In this document: in pieces, positions 52,721-60,382 of the stretch
Position numbering within the stretch: the first letter of the stretch is position 1
How the letters are laid out: each line of letters opens with the position of its first letter
NCBI GenBank assembly: GCA_017481575.1
Contig: JAFUPA010000065.1
Span: 48,424 to 112,423 of the forward strand
Direction: 5' to 3'
Length of the DNA stretch: 64,000 nucleotides
Origin: Clostridia bacterium
GTDB taxonomy: Bacteria; Bacillota; Clostridia; Oscillospirales; Acutalibacteraceae
Notes under the pieces: generated by a model
Seen by the model: only the letters and a program-made list of their open reading frames with translations
Told to the model about the DNA's origin: nothing
The model's database searches: none
Made by a program: the position numbers and the translations under genes

Positions 52721-52747
52721 AAAAGCTCCGTTTAAAACGGAGCTTTT
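52721..52747 (-). terminator. Attenuator-like hairpin between mcsB and clpC
   Basis: A 10-bp perfect stem AAAAGCTCCG/CGGAGCTTTT with a 7-nt loop. On the minus strand it ends in TTTTT, then ATAA and the clpC ribosome site. It could terminate part of the ctsR-mcsA-mcsB transcript before clpC. Confidence 0.6.
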
Positions 52748-52751
52748 GGTG

Positions 52752-53762
52752 TTACTGATTAATTGCTTCTCTGACCCACATTGCACGGAGAATGTCTCTC
52801 TGCTGTGAAGAGAGCTCCTTGCCTTCAGCGGCATTTATTGTTGCCGGCTGAACTCTGATTGTGAGCTCGTTGAGCTTTGCAATGTCGTAATCGATAGCTT
52901 TATTAGAGATACCCATTCTGACAAGTGACGAGAGCTCCATAAACTCGTCACCGCTGAGTACCCTTGCATTTTTGAGTATGCCCCACGCACGGAATATTCT
53001 ATCCTCTTCAATGGGGTTTTCGATAAGTTTTTCTGCCGCCGCTCTTTCCTGCGCAACAAGCTGAAGCGTGATTGACTGCAGATTGTTGAGTGCGGACTCC
53101 TCGGAAATGCCGAGAGTTATCTGGTTGCTTAACTGATAGATATCGCCACGGGGACTGCTACCCTCGCCATAAGCACCACGGATAACGAGTCCGAGCTTTG
53201 ATACGGTAGATGCAAGCTTTCCAATCTGTCCGCAACGTGTGAGTGCGGGCAAGTGAAGCATAACCGATGCTCTCATAGCCGTGCCGAGGTTTGTCGGACA
53301 CTGTGTGAGATAACCGATTCTGTCATCATAAGCATAGTTAAGTTTTGAAGAAATTATGTTGTCGATTTTGTCGGCAACGCTGAATGCCTCTTTGAGGGCA
53401 AGACCCGACATCATAACCTGCAAACGGATATGGTCTTCCTCACAGAGCATAATGCTGACGGCTTCGTCATCTGTAAGAAGCAAGGCTCTGCCTGCACGGT
53501 CGGAAGCGAATTCGGGACTGATGAGATGTCTCTCGGCAAGTGAAACTGCCTGCGCACGTGAAAAATCCTTCATCAATGTGTAGCCAAAGCCCCAGTTATC
53601 GTCGGAAAGGACTGCATTTTTAATTTCTTCGCAAACCTTTTCTTTACCCTTGACGGTAAGACGACACGGAAAAGGATAATCCTCGAGGTTTCGTGCAAGA
53701 CGGACACGGGTACTGATGACAATATCGCCCTCTGTGCCGTTTTCAACATACCACTTATTCAT
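52752..53762 (-). CDS. mcsB: Protein arginine kinase McsB
   Basis: Phosphorylates arginines on CtsR and misfolded proteins, marking them for ClpCP. The 336-aa phosphagen-kinase-like protein has VISTRVRLARNLEDYPFPC, the catalytic-Glu segment MLCEEDHIRLQVM near residue 105, IGYLTQCPTNLGTAMRASVM near residue 150, and RGAYGEGSSPRGDIYQLSNQ near residue 195. It is slightly shorter than the B. subtilis enzyme. It overlaps mcsA by 8 nt. Confidence 0.96.
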   Translation of the reverse strand: MNKWYVENGTEGDIVISTRVRLARNLEDYPFPCRLTVKGKEKVCEEIKNAVLSDDNWGFGYTLMKDFSRAQAVSLAERHLISPEFASDRAGRALLLTDDEAVSIMLCEEDHIRLQVMMSGLALKEAFSVADKIDNIISSKLNYAYDDRIGYLTQCPTNLGTAMRASVMLHLPALTRCGQIGKLASTVSKLGLVIRGAYGEGSSPRGDIYQLSNQITLGISEESALNNLQSITLQLVAQERAAAEKLIENPIEEDRIFRAWGILKNARVLSGDEFMELSSLVRMGISNKAIDYDIAKLNELTIRVQPATINAAEGKELSSQQRDILRAMWVREAINQ

Positions 53763-54264
53763 TCTTGTCCGCCTCCATTTCTTTTATTCTGTCACGAAGA
53801 ACAGCCGCCTCTTCAAAGTTCTGCTCTTCAATTGCTTTTTGCAAATCTTCCTTGAGCTTTGCTACAGGATTGATTTTCGGCTCTGTGCTTGCCTGAACGG
53901 GAACCATAGCCTGCTTGCCCGTGTGCTTGATTTTGCCGTGAATACGCTGTAAGGACGGCAAAAGCTTGTCGTAAAACTTTCGGTAGCAATCCGCACATCC
54001 GAGCTTGCCGCTTTTTGCGATATCCGAGAAGGTGTAGCCGCACTTGGGGCATTTTTCCTCACGCTCGGCACCGAGCAAAGGCATACTCTCACCGAGAAGT
54101 CCGCCGAAAAATCCGTCTAAATTAAAACCGAAGCCCGAAAACATATCACCGTATCCGAGATGCTCGGCACAGGAAACGCAGAGGTGAGTTTCTGCAGTTT
54201 CACCGTTTACAACTCGCTTGATGTGAGTTGTAGCTTCATTTTTTCCGCAATTCTGACACAACAT
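53755..54264 (-). CDS. mcsA: McsB activator McsA
   Basis: Zinc-binding co-activator of McsB. The 169-aa protein has four CxxC motifs: CQNCGKNEATTH, CVSCAEHLG, CPKCGYTF and CADCYRKF. A C-terminal UVR motif follows (LKEDLQKAIEEQNFEEAAVL), which contacts Clp ATPases. It lies between ctsR and mcsB, overlapping mcsB by 8 nt and 6 nt from ctsR. Confidence 0.95.
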   Translation of the reverse strand: MLCQNCGKNEATTHIKRVVNGETAETHLCVSCAEHLGYGDMFSGFGFNLDGFFGGLLGESMPLLGAEREEKCPKCGYTFSDIAKSGKLGCADCYRKFYDKLLPSLQRIHGKIKHTGKQAMVPVQASTEPKINPVAKLKEDLQKAIEEQNFEEAAVLRDRIKEMEADKNE

Positions 54265-54270
54265 ATATAA

Positions 54271-54720
54271 TCATCCTTTCACGTTTAATAGCATTTGTTT
54301 AAAGATTGTTGCACGCACCCGGTCTCTTATCTGCGGCGGCAGCTCACGGAAGCATTTGTCACTTGTCGCCGTGAGAATGAGCCGTGCGGCATCTGTCGGG
54401 ATAATGTCCTGATAGTTCAGATTTTGAACGTGCGCCCTGCACGTCGCTTCGTCTATACTTGAGCCGACATTGTTGACAACGTGCATGAGCATTGCGCTCT
54501 TATCATATTTTATGCGGGCAATGCGAATATAACCTCCGCCGCCTCGCCTGCTTTCGACCGTGTAGCCCTGCTCGGGGGTAAAGCGTGACGATATAACATA
54601 ATTTATCTGGCTCGGGACACAGCCGAGGGTCTGTGCAAGCTCGTTACGCTGGATTTCGGTCTCGCCTGCCTCCTGCATCATTTCGAGTATCATCTGTGCG
54701 ATGACGTTACTCATACTCAT
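54271..54720 (-). CDS. ctsR: Transcriptional repressor CtsR
   Basis: Class III heat-shock repressor controlling clp genes. The 150-aa protein has an N-terminal winged helix (SNVIAQMILEMMQEAG, QRNELAQTLGCVPSQINYVI) with the Gly-rich wing ESRRGGGGYIRIAR near residue 65, which senses heat in B. subtilis. A C-terminal domain binds McsA/McsB. The start is ATG at 54720 or 54714. It is first in ctsR-mcsA-mcsB-clpC, 27 bp downstream of a perfect CtsR box. Confidence 0.96.
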   Translation of the reverse strand: MSMSNVIAQMILEMMQEAGETEIQRNELAQTLGCVPSQINYVISSRFTPEQGYTVESRRGGGGYIRIARIKYDKSAMLMHVVNNVGSSIDEATCRAHVQNLNYQDIIPTDAARLILTATSDKCFRELPPQIRDRVRATIFKQMLLNVKG

Positions 54721-54746
54721 ATCATCATCTTCTTTCGTTTTTTGAC

Positions 54747-54763
54747 TTTGACTTTCTTTGACC
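54747..54763 (-). promoter_or_regulatory. CtsR operator 1
   Basis: Minus strand GGTCAAA-GAA-AGTCAAA, a perfect match to the heptad direct-repeat consensus GGTCAAA-NAN-RGTCAAA. It lies between the transcription start and the ctsR start codon. A further TTTGACT heptad adjoins it at 54741-54747. Confidence 0.93.
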
Positions 54764-54775
54764 TTTCTGTAATAA

Positions 54776-54804
54776 ATTATAGACCTTTTCTGACCTTTCG
54801 TCAA
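54776..54804 (-). promoter_or_regulatory. SigA promoter of ctsR-mcsA-mcsB-clpC
   Basis: Minus strand TTGACG (54799-54804), 17 nt, TATAAT (54776-54781). The 17-nt spacer is exactly one arm of the inverted repeat at 54782-54819. Confidence 0.88.
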
Positions 54805-54819
54805 AGGTCAGAAAAGGTC
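54782..54819. promoter_or_regulatory. 17-bp inverted repeat of CtsR-like half-sites overlapping the promoter
   Basis: Perfect 17-bp arms (54782-54798 and 54803-54819) around CGTC. The plus strand from 54806 to 54822 reads GGTCAGA-AAA-GGTCAAA, a one-mismatch CtsR operator, and the mirror half-sites lie in the spacer. CtsR bound here would cover the -35 box. Confidence 0.8.
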
Positions 54820-54923
54820 AAATTTATTTTTCGCAGGTTTATTTTTGGAGATTAGATTTAATTTGCTCCGTTTTTCTTCAATTTTCAAGTTTTTTCTCTT
54901 GATTGCTCGATTTTGATTGTGAA

Positions 54924-54954
54924 AAATCCGCAATTCACAAGGAATTACGGATTT
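54924..54954 (-). terminator. Terminator of the GH5 gene
   Basis: A 13-bp stem with one G-T wobble and a 5-nt loop, ending in TTTTTC on the minus strand. Confidence 0.8.
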
Positions 54955-54963
54955 GACTTTTGA

Positions 54964-56427
54964 TTATTTGACTTTGACCTTTATGGTGTGTCGACCTGCT
55001 GTTGTTTTTATAATAAGCTCGTAATTTGCGCAGTCAATCGGGTAATCTGCACCGTCAAGGGTTACGCTTTCGACTTCAAAGGGAGTGCCGATGATTGTTT
55101 CTCCGCAGGCATCTTCGCCCTGCGTAAATGTGAGGGTAAATGTTTTTGAGTTAAGGTCGTAGTGGTAACTTTCAATCACACCCGAAACAGCTTTGGGATA
55201 AGGTCTTAAAAATACTTTCATAAGACGGTTTTCAAAAAAGCCGGGGATATATGCCCAATAGGTCTGACCCCATTTGTTATTTTCAAATACTTCAAAAAGA
55301 TACTGAATGTGCGGAAGCCAATCGTCGGTTTCGTCGCCAAAGCTACCCCATTCACCGACAATTACAGGAACACCGAGCCTTTCCTGACTGCGCTTATGTT
55401 CACCGAAGATGCCCCCTACCCTGTCGTTGCTTGCAAACTTATACGCAGATGTATCAACCATAAGGTCATACGCATGAGGAGCAAAAAGTTGGTTTTCGTC
55501 ACGTTTTCCGTTAACGGTAATCGGCGGTGCAGAAAACGGAATTCCAAGATTTGAATAATAGCAGTTTTCCATAAAGATAAGCTTGTCGCTTTCCTCACGG
55601 ATTTTTGCTGCAACCTTTGAAACAAAAGGTCCGTATACCTTTGTGTCAAACTCTCTTATCAAGTCGTCTGCACTGCTTGTAATTTTATTAAAAACATTAT
55701 AATCGATGTGTGTCAGCACCTTGCCGATTGCATCTTCTTTATTAAATAATTCTTTGATAAGCTGTGTTCTTTTAACATCCTTGTCAAAAAGAACTGTCTT
55801 GACAGCATTTGCAACTATTTTTTTAAAGACAGTACCGCCGCTGCTGCCGGGGAACGGCTCATTCATAATGTCAAAACCGATTACGGCAGGCTTGTCGCCG
55901 AGCTTTTTGACCACGTACGACCAGCACTCGGTGTAATATTCCTGCAAGCCCTTGCCGTTTACCTTGCGGTTTGCCCAGAAATTATCAAAGGCTCTGTGGC
56001 AGGCTTTGCCCCAGAAATAACCCTCTGCCCAGACAAAGCGTGTGGGCTTGACCTTTATTCCGTCAAGAAGTACCGCCCACTCGGGTGCACCGTCGGAATT
56101 GGTGACAGAAGAATACAAGTCCTGATGCATATCAAGAAAAGCGTAGATATTATACTTTTCAAAAAGGTCAAGTACCTTTGCAAGTGCATCAATGTAAGCG
56201 TCGTTATACTCACCCGGCTTTGGCTCTAGCTTTGCCCATGTGAAGCCGAGACGGATAAGATTGACACCGTTTGCGGCAATCTTCTGAATCATAGCCTCAT
56301 CAAGGTCGGGAACAATCTGCTCACCCGGTGTATAATCGCTTTTATCACAAAAATTTACGCCGTGAAAAATTCGCTCTCTGCCCTTGTCATCAACAAGAAC
56401 CTGTTGGTATGCTTTGATTTTATCCAT
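54964..56427 (-). CDS. GH5 family endoglycosylceramidase-like glycoside hydrolase
   Basis: A 487-aa enzyme of the clan A type. RIFHGVNFCDKSDYTPGEQI opens the barrel. LIRLGFTWAKLEPKPGEYND and FLDMHQDLYS follow, then the acid/base Glu in GFDIMNEPFPGSSGG (about residue 200). APHAYDLMVDTSAYKFASN and the nucleophile Glu in VPVIVGEWGSFGDE (about residue 370) complete the site. A beta-sandwich C-terminal domain (about 405-487) is typical of endoglycosylceramidases, which release glycans from glycosphingolipids. No signal peptide is visible, which is odd for that substrate; a glycosidase on imported glycosides is an alternative. Divergent from the FAD gene. Confidence 0.85.
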   Translation of the reverse strand: MDKIKAYQQVLVDDKGRERIFHGVNFCDKSDYTPGEQIVPDLDEAMIQKIAANGVNLIRLGFTWAKLEPKPGEYNDAYIDALAKVLDLFEKYNIYAFLDMHQDLYSSVTNSDGAPEWAVLLDGIKVKPTRFVWAEGYFWGKACHRAFDNFWANRKVNGKGLQEYYTECWSYVVKKLGDKPAVIGFDIMNEPFPGSSGGTVFKKIVANAVKTVLFDKDVKRTQLIKELFNKEDAIGKVLTHIDYNVFNKITSSADDLIREFDTKVYGPFVSKVAAKIREESDKLIFMENCYYSNLGIPFSAPPITVNGKRDENQLFAPHAYDLMVDTSAYKFASNDRVGGIFGEHKRSQERLGVPVIVGEWGSFGDETDDWLPHIQYLFEVFENNKWGQTYWAYIPGFFENRLMKVFLRPYPKAVSGVIESYHYDLNSKTFTLTFTQGEDACGETIIGTPFEVESVTLDGADYPIDCANYELIIKTTAGRHTIKVKVK

Positions 56428-56501
56428 ACTTCACCCTCGCTTTGTTATGTAATACTTTTATTGTAGCATTATTTGTCTGTAAAAGCAAGTTTTGGCTCAG
56501 G

Positions 56502-56530
56502 TTGACAAATTCCATGCATAGTGGTAGAAT
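56502..56530 (+). promoter_or_regulatory. SigA promoter of the FAD oxidoreductase-patatin operon
   Basis: TTGACA (56502-56507), 17 nt, TAGAAT (56525-56530). Confidence 0.75.
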
Positions 56531-56559
56531 AGATTGCAACTAGATAATTTATCGTCGGT

Positions 56560-56600
56560 TGTCGATTCGTTATGTCGAATCAGAATCGGCATTTTTTTTT
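56560..56600 (+). promoter_or_regulatory. Attenuator-like leader with alternative hairpins
   Basis: A 9-bp terminator stem (56560-56568/56583-56591, one wobble) is followed by nine T (56592-56600) and directly by the GGAGG ribosome site (56601-56605). A competing hairpin (GATTCG 56564-56569/CGAATC 56576-56581) uses the same left arm. The leader from the predicted start is only about 75 nt. Confidence 0.6.
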
Positions 56601-56612
56601 GGAGGTCGTTTT

Positions 56613-58004
56613 ATGAAAACAGATGTAGTTATCATCGGTGCAGGCCCTGCGGGTATTTTTACCGCACTTGAAATGATCAGAAAAGGTACAAAGAAGCACA
56701 TTATCATCGTTGAAAAGGGTCAGTCGGTTGAAAACAGACATTGTCCGAAGTCGAAAACCAAAAAGTGCGTGAGCTGTAAGCCCTACTGCCACATCACAAC
56801 AGGCTTTTCGGGTGCGGGTGCATTCTCTGACGGTAAGCTTTCGTTAAGCTATGAGGTCGGAGGAGATTTACCGAACCTTATAGGCGAGGTGCTTGCGCAG
56901 GAAACGATTGATTATACCGACTCAATTTACCTTGAATTTGGTGCAGATACAAAAATTGAGGGTATCAGCAACCCCGATGCTGTTAAAAAGATACGTTCAC
57001 GTGCAATTCAGGCAGGTTTGAAATTGGTAGACTGTCCTATCCGCCACCTCGGTACGGAAAAGGCACAGGATATTTACCTCGCAATTGAAAAATATCTTAT
57101 TGCAAACGGTGTTGAAATTTATTTTGGCTGTGAGTGCTCGGATATTATTCTTGAGGGCAAGAAATGTAACGGTGTAATTATTCACGACAACCACGGCAAA
57201 GAAACAGAAATCTATGCCGACAAAACGATTGTTGCAACGGGCCGCAGAGGTGCAGATTGGCTCGAAAAAATCTGTGCAGAGCACGACATTGCCCACCTGC
57301 CCGGAACAGTTGACATCGGTGTTCGTGTTGAAGTGCGAAATGAGGTTATGGAAGAGGTTAATGAGGTTCTTTATGAATCAAAGCTCATCGGTTACCCACG
57401 TCCGTTCAAAAACAAGGTGCGCACCTTCTGCCAGAACCCCGGCGGTTTTGTAAGTCAGGAGAACTACGACAACGACCTTGCAGTTGTAAACGGTCACTCG
57501 TACAAGGAATTGAAATCTGACAACACAAACCTTGCAATTCTTTGCTCACATAACTTTTCACATCCGTTTAATCAGCCGATTTCTTATGCACAGAAGGTCG
57601 GTGAGCTTACAAATATGCTCGGCACGGGTCACATACTTGTTCAGCGCTTCGGCGATATTCTCGACGGCAAGCGTACATGGGAAAAAGAGCTTTATTTCTC
57701 TAACCTCAAGCCGACACTTCCCGACGCTGTTGCAGGCGACATAACGGCGGCAATGCCTTACAGAGCGATGACAAACATTATCGGATTTATTCAGGCGGTT
57801 GACCACGTTGCACCCGGCTTTGCTTCGTATGAAACTCTGCTTTACTCACCTGAGCTGAAATTTTACAGCAACCGTGTAAAGATGGATGAAAAATTCAACA
57901 CAAACGTTGAAAATCTCCACTGCCTCGGCGACTCTAGCGGTTGGACAAGAGGTCTTATGATGGCATCTGTTATGGGTGTTCTTATGGGACGTGAAATATA
58001 TTAA
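56613..58004 (+). CDS. FAD-dependent oxidoreductase (COG2509-like)
   Basis: A 463-aa flavoprotein. The dinucleotide-binding motif VVIIGAGPAGIFTALEM opens it, CPKSKTKKCVSCKPYCHIT near residue 48 gives four Cys that could form a metal or redox site, and FSGAGAFSDGKLSLSYEVGG follows. VATGRRGADWLEKIC near residue 210 and LGDSSGWTRGLMMASVMGVL at the C-terminus are the other FAD contacts. The family is widespread in anaerobes and has no firm reaction. The ATG at 56613 has GGAGG 7 nt upstream. The patatin gene follows by 6 nt. Confidence 0.88.
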   Translation: MKTDVVIIGAGPAGIFTALEMIRKGTKKHIIIVEKGQSVENRHCPKSKTKKCVSCKPYCHITTGFSGAGAFSDGKLSLSYEVGGDLPNLIGEVLAQETIDYTDSIYLEFGADTKIEGISNPDAVKKIRSRAIQAGLKLVDCPIRHLGTEKAQDIYLAIEKYLIANGVEIYFGCECSDIILEGKKCNGVIIHDNHGKETEIYADKTIVATGRRGADWLEKICAEHDIAHLPGTVDIGVRVEVRNEVMEEVNEVLYESKLIGYPRPFKNKVRTFCQNPGGFVSQENYDNDLAVVNGHSYKELKSDNTNLAILCSHNFSHPFNQPISYAQKVGELTNMLGTGHILVQRFGDILDGKRTWEKELYFSNLKPTLPDAVAGDITAAMPYRAMTNIIGFIQAVDHVAPGFASYETLLYSPELKFYSNRVKMDEKFNTNVENLHCLGDSSGWTRGLMMASVMGVLMGREIY

Positions 58005-58010
58005 ACGCTT

Positions 58011-58856
58011 ATGATAGGTATTATTGATGTCGGCGGCGGTCTGCGTGGAATTTATACCGCCGGGATTTACGACTATCTTCTTGACAATTCAGTTGATATT
58101 GATTACTGTCTGGGGGTTTCTGCAGGAAGTGCAAATCTTATCACTTACATCGCAGGGCAAAAAGGACGGCTGAAAAGATTTTATATTGAGTATTCTTTTG
58201 AAAAAGAATATTTCAGTTTGGGTAATTATTTTAAAAGCGGAATGCTCCTTGACCTTGATTATATATACTCGGGCATCACAAACAGTACAGGCAAAGACCC
58301 TCTTGATTTTGATGCTGTGATGAAATCGGAAAAGCATTTTGTTGCCGTTGCGACAGATGCCGTTACGGGAGAGCCGAGATATTTTTTAAAGGAAGATATG
58401 TGCCCGGACGAATACACTCTTTTAAAAGCAAGCTGTGCAATACCTGTTGTGTGTCGCAAGCCGATTGATTTTAAAGGAGAAAAATATTTTGACGGCGGTC
58501 TTGCTGACCCTATTCCGTACAAAAAGGCTTTTTCTGACGGGTGCGACAAGCTGATAATTTGCCTGACACTTCCACTCGGCTACAAAAAGTCAGCTATGCC
58601 AAGGGCTCTTGTTAATTTATTGCTGAAAAAATATCCCGAAACAGGTAAACATATTATTGCGTCCGATGTATATTACAGCGATGCGGTTAAAGAAATTCTT
58701 GAGCTTGAAAAGCAAGGAAAAGTTCTCATACTTTATCCTGAAAATTGCTTTGGAATTAAAACCATAACAAGAGATCGTGACGGTTTGAACAAGCTATATA
58801 ACCTCGGTTATAAGGATGCTGAAAAAATCAAGGATTTTATAAACAATAACACATAA
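58011..58856 (+). CDS. Patatin-like phospholipase
   Basis: A 281-aa serine lipid hydrolase. The oxyanion-hole GGGLRG lies near residue 8, the nucleophile elbow GVSAGSAN near residue 37, and the catalytic Asp in FDGGLADPIPYKKA near residue 162. No signal peptide; likely cytosolic or membrane-associated. Such proteins hydrolyse membrane phospholipids or acyl esters. It is coupled to the FAD gene and ends in its own terminator. Confidence 0.9.
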   Translation: MIGIIDVGGGLRGIYTAGIYDYLLDNSVDIDYCLGVSAGSANLITYIAGQKGRLKRFYIEYSFEKEYFSLGNYFKSGMLLDLDYIYSGITNSTGKDPLDFDAVMKSEKHFVAVATDAVTGEPRYFLKEDMCPDEYTLLKASCAIPVVCRKPIDFKGEKYFDGGLADPIPYKKAFSDGCDKLIICLTLPLGYKKSAMPRALVNLLLKKYPETGKHIIASDVYYSDAVKEILELEKQGKVLILYPENCFGIKTITRDRDGLNKLYNLGYKDAEKIKDFINNNT

Positions 58857-58860
58857 GACA

Positions 58861-58895
58861 TCACCTCTCTGTGCAAAGCAGAGAGGTGAGTTTTT
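58861..58895 (+). terminator. Terminator of the FAD oxidoreductase-patatin operon
   Basis: An 11-bp perfect stem (58861-58871/58879-58889) with a 7-nt loop, followed by GTTTTT. Confidence 0.85.
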
Positions 58896-58901
58896 ATGTG
58901 C

Positions 58902-58930
58902 TTGCAAAGATTTATTATATATAGTATAAT
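58902..58930 (+). promoter_or_regulatory. SigA promoter of the MBOAT-DHHW pair
   Basis: TTGCAA (58902-58907), 17 nt, TATAAT (58925-58930). Confidence 0.7.
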
Positions 58931-58963
58931 GAAGTTTGAAATTCGAGAAAGGAGTGTGTGACT

Positions 58964-60364
58964 TTGGTATTTTCATCAACAACATTTTTGTTCTTGTTCT
59001 TGCCCGCAGTCCTCATACTCTATTACAATCCCATAATAAAATCACTTGCCTTCCGCAACGCCGTGCTTATTGTTTCGAGCATATTTTTCTATGCGTGGGG
59101 CGAGCCGTTTTTCGTCTTGCTTATGCTTGCATCAATTATGCTCAACTGGCTTTTCGGTCTGGGTGTTGCCAGGTTCAAAGACACAAGCCTGACGAAAGCA
59201 AAGGCTTTTGTTGCGCTGTCGGTAGTTGTTAACATTGGTATGCTCTTTGTTTTCAAATACCTTACATTCACGCTCGAAAACATCAACGCTCTTTTCGGGT
59301 CAAATCTTGATACACTCAACATTGCTTTACCGATTGGTATTTCGTTCTTCACGTTTCAGGCAATGTCGTATGTTATTGACGTTTACAGAGGCAACGGTGC
59401 GGTGCAGAAAAACCCTTTCAACGTTGCGCTTTACATATCGTTCTTCCCACAGCTTATTGCAGGACCGATTGTCCGATACGAAACCATTGCCGAACAGATA
59501 AACTTCCGTAAAGAAAACTTTGATGACTTTTCAAACGGTGTTTACCGTTTTATGCTCGGATTTATCAAAAAAGTGCTTATTGCAAACAATGTTGCCGCTG
59601 TTGCAGATGAAATCTTCGGCAGTAGTGAGATGTCGGTTTCGACTGCGTGGATTGGCGCTGTTGCGTATACGCTTCAAATCTTTTTTGACTTTTCGGGTTA
59701 CAGCGAAATGGCAATCGGTCTCGGCAAGATGTTCGGCTTCCATTTCCTTGAAAACTTTGATTACCCGTACATTTCAAAATCCATTACGGAATTCTGGCGC
59801 CGTTGGCACATTTCGCTCGGCACATGGTTCAGGGATTATGTTTACTTCCCTCTCGGCGGCAGTCGTGTAAAGAAATCAAGACACATTTTAAACCTCTTTG
59901 TCGTATGGTTTCTGACAGGAGTATGGCACGGCGCTAACTGGACATTTATTGTGTGGGGACTGCTTTACTTTGTGCTTCTCACATTTGAAAAACTGACAAA
60001 CTTCCCACAGAAAATCAAATTTTTCAGCCATATTTACACAATGCTTTTTGTTATAATCGGCTGGGTGCTTTTCCGTGCAGAGTCAATCTCTGAAGCGTTA
60101 ACCTACCTTAAAACAATGTTCGGTTTCTCGGGCGCAGAGGTGTTTGATGACAAGGCACTATTCTTCCTTGACAACTACAAATTCTACCTGGTCGCAGGAC
60201 TGCTTGCATCGTTCCCGATAATTCCGAAGCTCAAAGAAAAAATCAAGGTGAACGAAACGGTATACAGCGTTGTTGCTACGGTTGCCGTGCTTGTTATGTT
60301 TATAATTTCCCTCACCTTCACAATCAAGGGCTCGTACAATCCGTTTATCTACTTCAACTTCTAA
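58964..60364 (+). CDS. MBOAT-family O-acyltransferase (AlgI-like)
   Basis: A 466-aa polytopic acyltransferase that moves acyl groups across the membrane onto extracellular polymers, as AlgI, DltB and PatA do. Features are FSSTTFLFLFLPAVLILYYN at the N-terminus, PQLIAGPIVRYETI near residue 165, SITEFWRRWHISLGTWFRDY near residue 275 and the catalytic His region LTGVWHGANWTFIVWG near residue 320. The TTG at 58964 is preferred: AAAGGAG is 9 nt away and the family begins MVFSS. A GTG at 58958 is only 3 nt from that site. Paired with the DHHW gene 18 nt downstream. Confidence 0.93.
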   Translation: MVFSSTTFLFLFLPAVLILYYNPIIKSLAFRNAVLIVSSIFFYAWGEPFFVLLMLASIMLNWLFGLGVARFKDTSLTKAKAFVALSVVVNIGMLFVFKYLTFTLENINALFGSNLDTLNIALPIGISFFTFQAMSYVIDVYRGNGAVQKNPFNVALYISFFPQLIAGPIVRYETIAEQINFRKENFDDFSNGVYRFMLGFIKKVLIANNVAAVADEIFGSSEMSVSTAWIGAVAYTLQIFFDFSGYSEMAIGLGKMFGFHFLENFDYPYISKSITEFWRRWHISLGTWFRDYVYFPLGGSRVKKSRHILNLFVVWFLTGVWHGANWTFIVWGLLYFVLLTFEKLTNFPQKIKFFSHIYTMLFVIIGWVLFRAESISEALTYLKTMFGFSGAEVFDDKALFFLDNYKFYLVAGLLASFPIIPKLKEKIKVNETVYSVVATVAVLVMFIISLTFTIKGSYNPFIYFNF

Positions 60365-60382
60365 AAGAAAGGCGTGAAACGA

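Noticed and set aside
52703-52834. 44-residue N-terminal extension of ClpC
   Set aside because: It has no homology to Clp N-domains, overlaps mcsB and the hairpin, and a good ribosome site precedes the ATG at 52702.
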